A DNA stretch of 64,000 nucleotides from DASRDU01 sp046331565 (GTDB lineage: Bacteria; Acidobacteriota; Blastocatellia; RBC074). Below the pieces are notes generated by a model. The model was not told where the DNA came from and did no database searches. It saw nothing but the letters and a program-made list of their open reading frames with translations. This document shows, piece after piece, positions 63,665 to 64,000 of this stretch. A program made the translations under genes and the position numbers. The DNA is taken from assembly GCA_046331565.1 (NCBI GenBank), contig JAXLQP010000002.1, forward strand, positions 1,674,001-1,738,000. Direction: 5' to 3'. Every line of letters begins with the position of its first letter. Position 1 is the stretch's first letter.

Positions 63665-64000
63665 TTACCTGCGGCCACCGCCGCCGAAACCACCGCCGGG
63701 CTGACCGCCGAATCCGGGCGGGCGCTGCGATCCGGTTGTTGCGGCCCCGTTGCCGGAGATTTTCTGACCAACGATGACCATTTCACCTTCCTGCAAATCG
63801 CCGTCCCTGATTTCGGTCACTGAACCATCAGTGATGCCTGTTCTGACGCGGCGCGGCTGCGGCTTGTTATCCGGCCCCAGCACCCACACGATGCGCCACT
63901 GACCGTCCTGGCCGCCACTGCCGCCCCGGCGCGGTGCGGCATCGCCCGTGCTGGCGCGGCTTCCGGCTTCGCCATCTGCCGACTGCTGCCGCCGTCTCTG
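63665..64000 (-). CDS. MacA/HlyD-type periplasmic adaptor, C-terminal end only
   Basis: The frame is open from the right edge to the stop at 63665, about 111 codons. WRIVWVLGPDNKPQPRRVRT is typical of the C-terminal barrel of MacA/HlyD membrane-fusion proteins. After it come GLTDGSVTEI-like sequence and a Gly-rich tail (GGQPGGGFGGGGRR). The N-terminal part is outside the window. The gene is followed by the ABC ATPase and permease, which makes a MacAB-like export operon. Confidence 0.85.
   Translation of the reverse strand, partial: QRRRQQSADGEAGSRASTGDAAPRRGGSGGQDGQWRIVWVLGPDNKPQPRRVRTGITDGSVTEIRDGDLQEGEMVIVGQKISGNGAATTGSQRPPGFGGQPGGGFGGGGRR

Overview
The window looks like chromosomal DNA of an Acidobacteriota bacterium, most likely class Blastocatellia. 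This is inferred from family content, not from a marker gene: an Oar-like TonB receptor with an N-terminal carboxypeptidase-regulatory domain, VCBS/FG-GAP proteins with an ASPIC/UnbV tail, the large secreted VWA protein, TPR plus multiheme cytochrome genes, a membrane-anchored 'RHF-APKK' transcription-factor-like protein, secreted S9 and M1 peptidases, and a PEP-CTERM protein. G+C is moderately high. Most secreted proteins have clear signal peptides, and many starts have a GGAGG-type ribosome binding site.

Layout. 1-3102: a histidine kinase followed by a sigma-54 (NtrC-type) response regulator that runs off the left edge. 3217-7166: an envelope/division-like operon (SPOR protein, membrane-anchored amidase, actin-fold protein). 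7624-10029: a small membrane protein and, behind a near-consensus promoter, a coiled-coil/GAF-like protein. 10162-19368: lytic transglycosylase, TlpA-type thioredoxin, PgeF/AcpS head-to-head pair, S9 peptidase, degenerate CPBP protein, SpoIIM-like protein. 19758-28920: TonB, a membrane protein, a LarA-like protein, an anchored regulator and a large TonB-dependent receptor. 29160-40169: a secreted cluster of TPR, seven-CXXCH cytochrome, TPR, two ASPIC/UnbV proteins, a VWA protein and a Tat-exported sugar-isomerase-like protein. 40333-46577: prolyl oligopeptidase, a possible lipoprotein toxin/immunity pair, GMC oxidoreductase, MgtC and a secreted protein.

46.6-52.8 kb is the accessory part. It has a MITE-like element with terminal inverted repeats and an 8-bp target duplication, a HEAT-repeat protein, and a long secreted Big2-domain protein that is frameshifted. 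An orphan alternative C-terminal tip carries a 158-bp near-identical copy of the Big2-segment DNA of the long gene. A 4 x 21 bp direct repeat lies upstream of the long gene. The leftmost 3-4 kb of this region looks lower in G+C by eye. 53072-64000: two M1 aminopeptidases, a PEP-CTERM protein, a small possibly frameshifted gene, an NTF2-like protein, a sirtuin, an outer-membrane-like protein and a MacAB-like ABC exporter running off the right edge.

Intergenic spacers repeatedly hold long perfect or near-perfect inverted repeats (16-40 bp arms) built from several unrelated motif families, mostly at gene 3' ends. No tRNA, rRNA, CRISPR array or complete insertion sequence was recognised.
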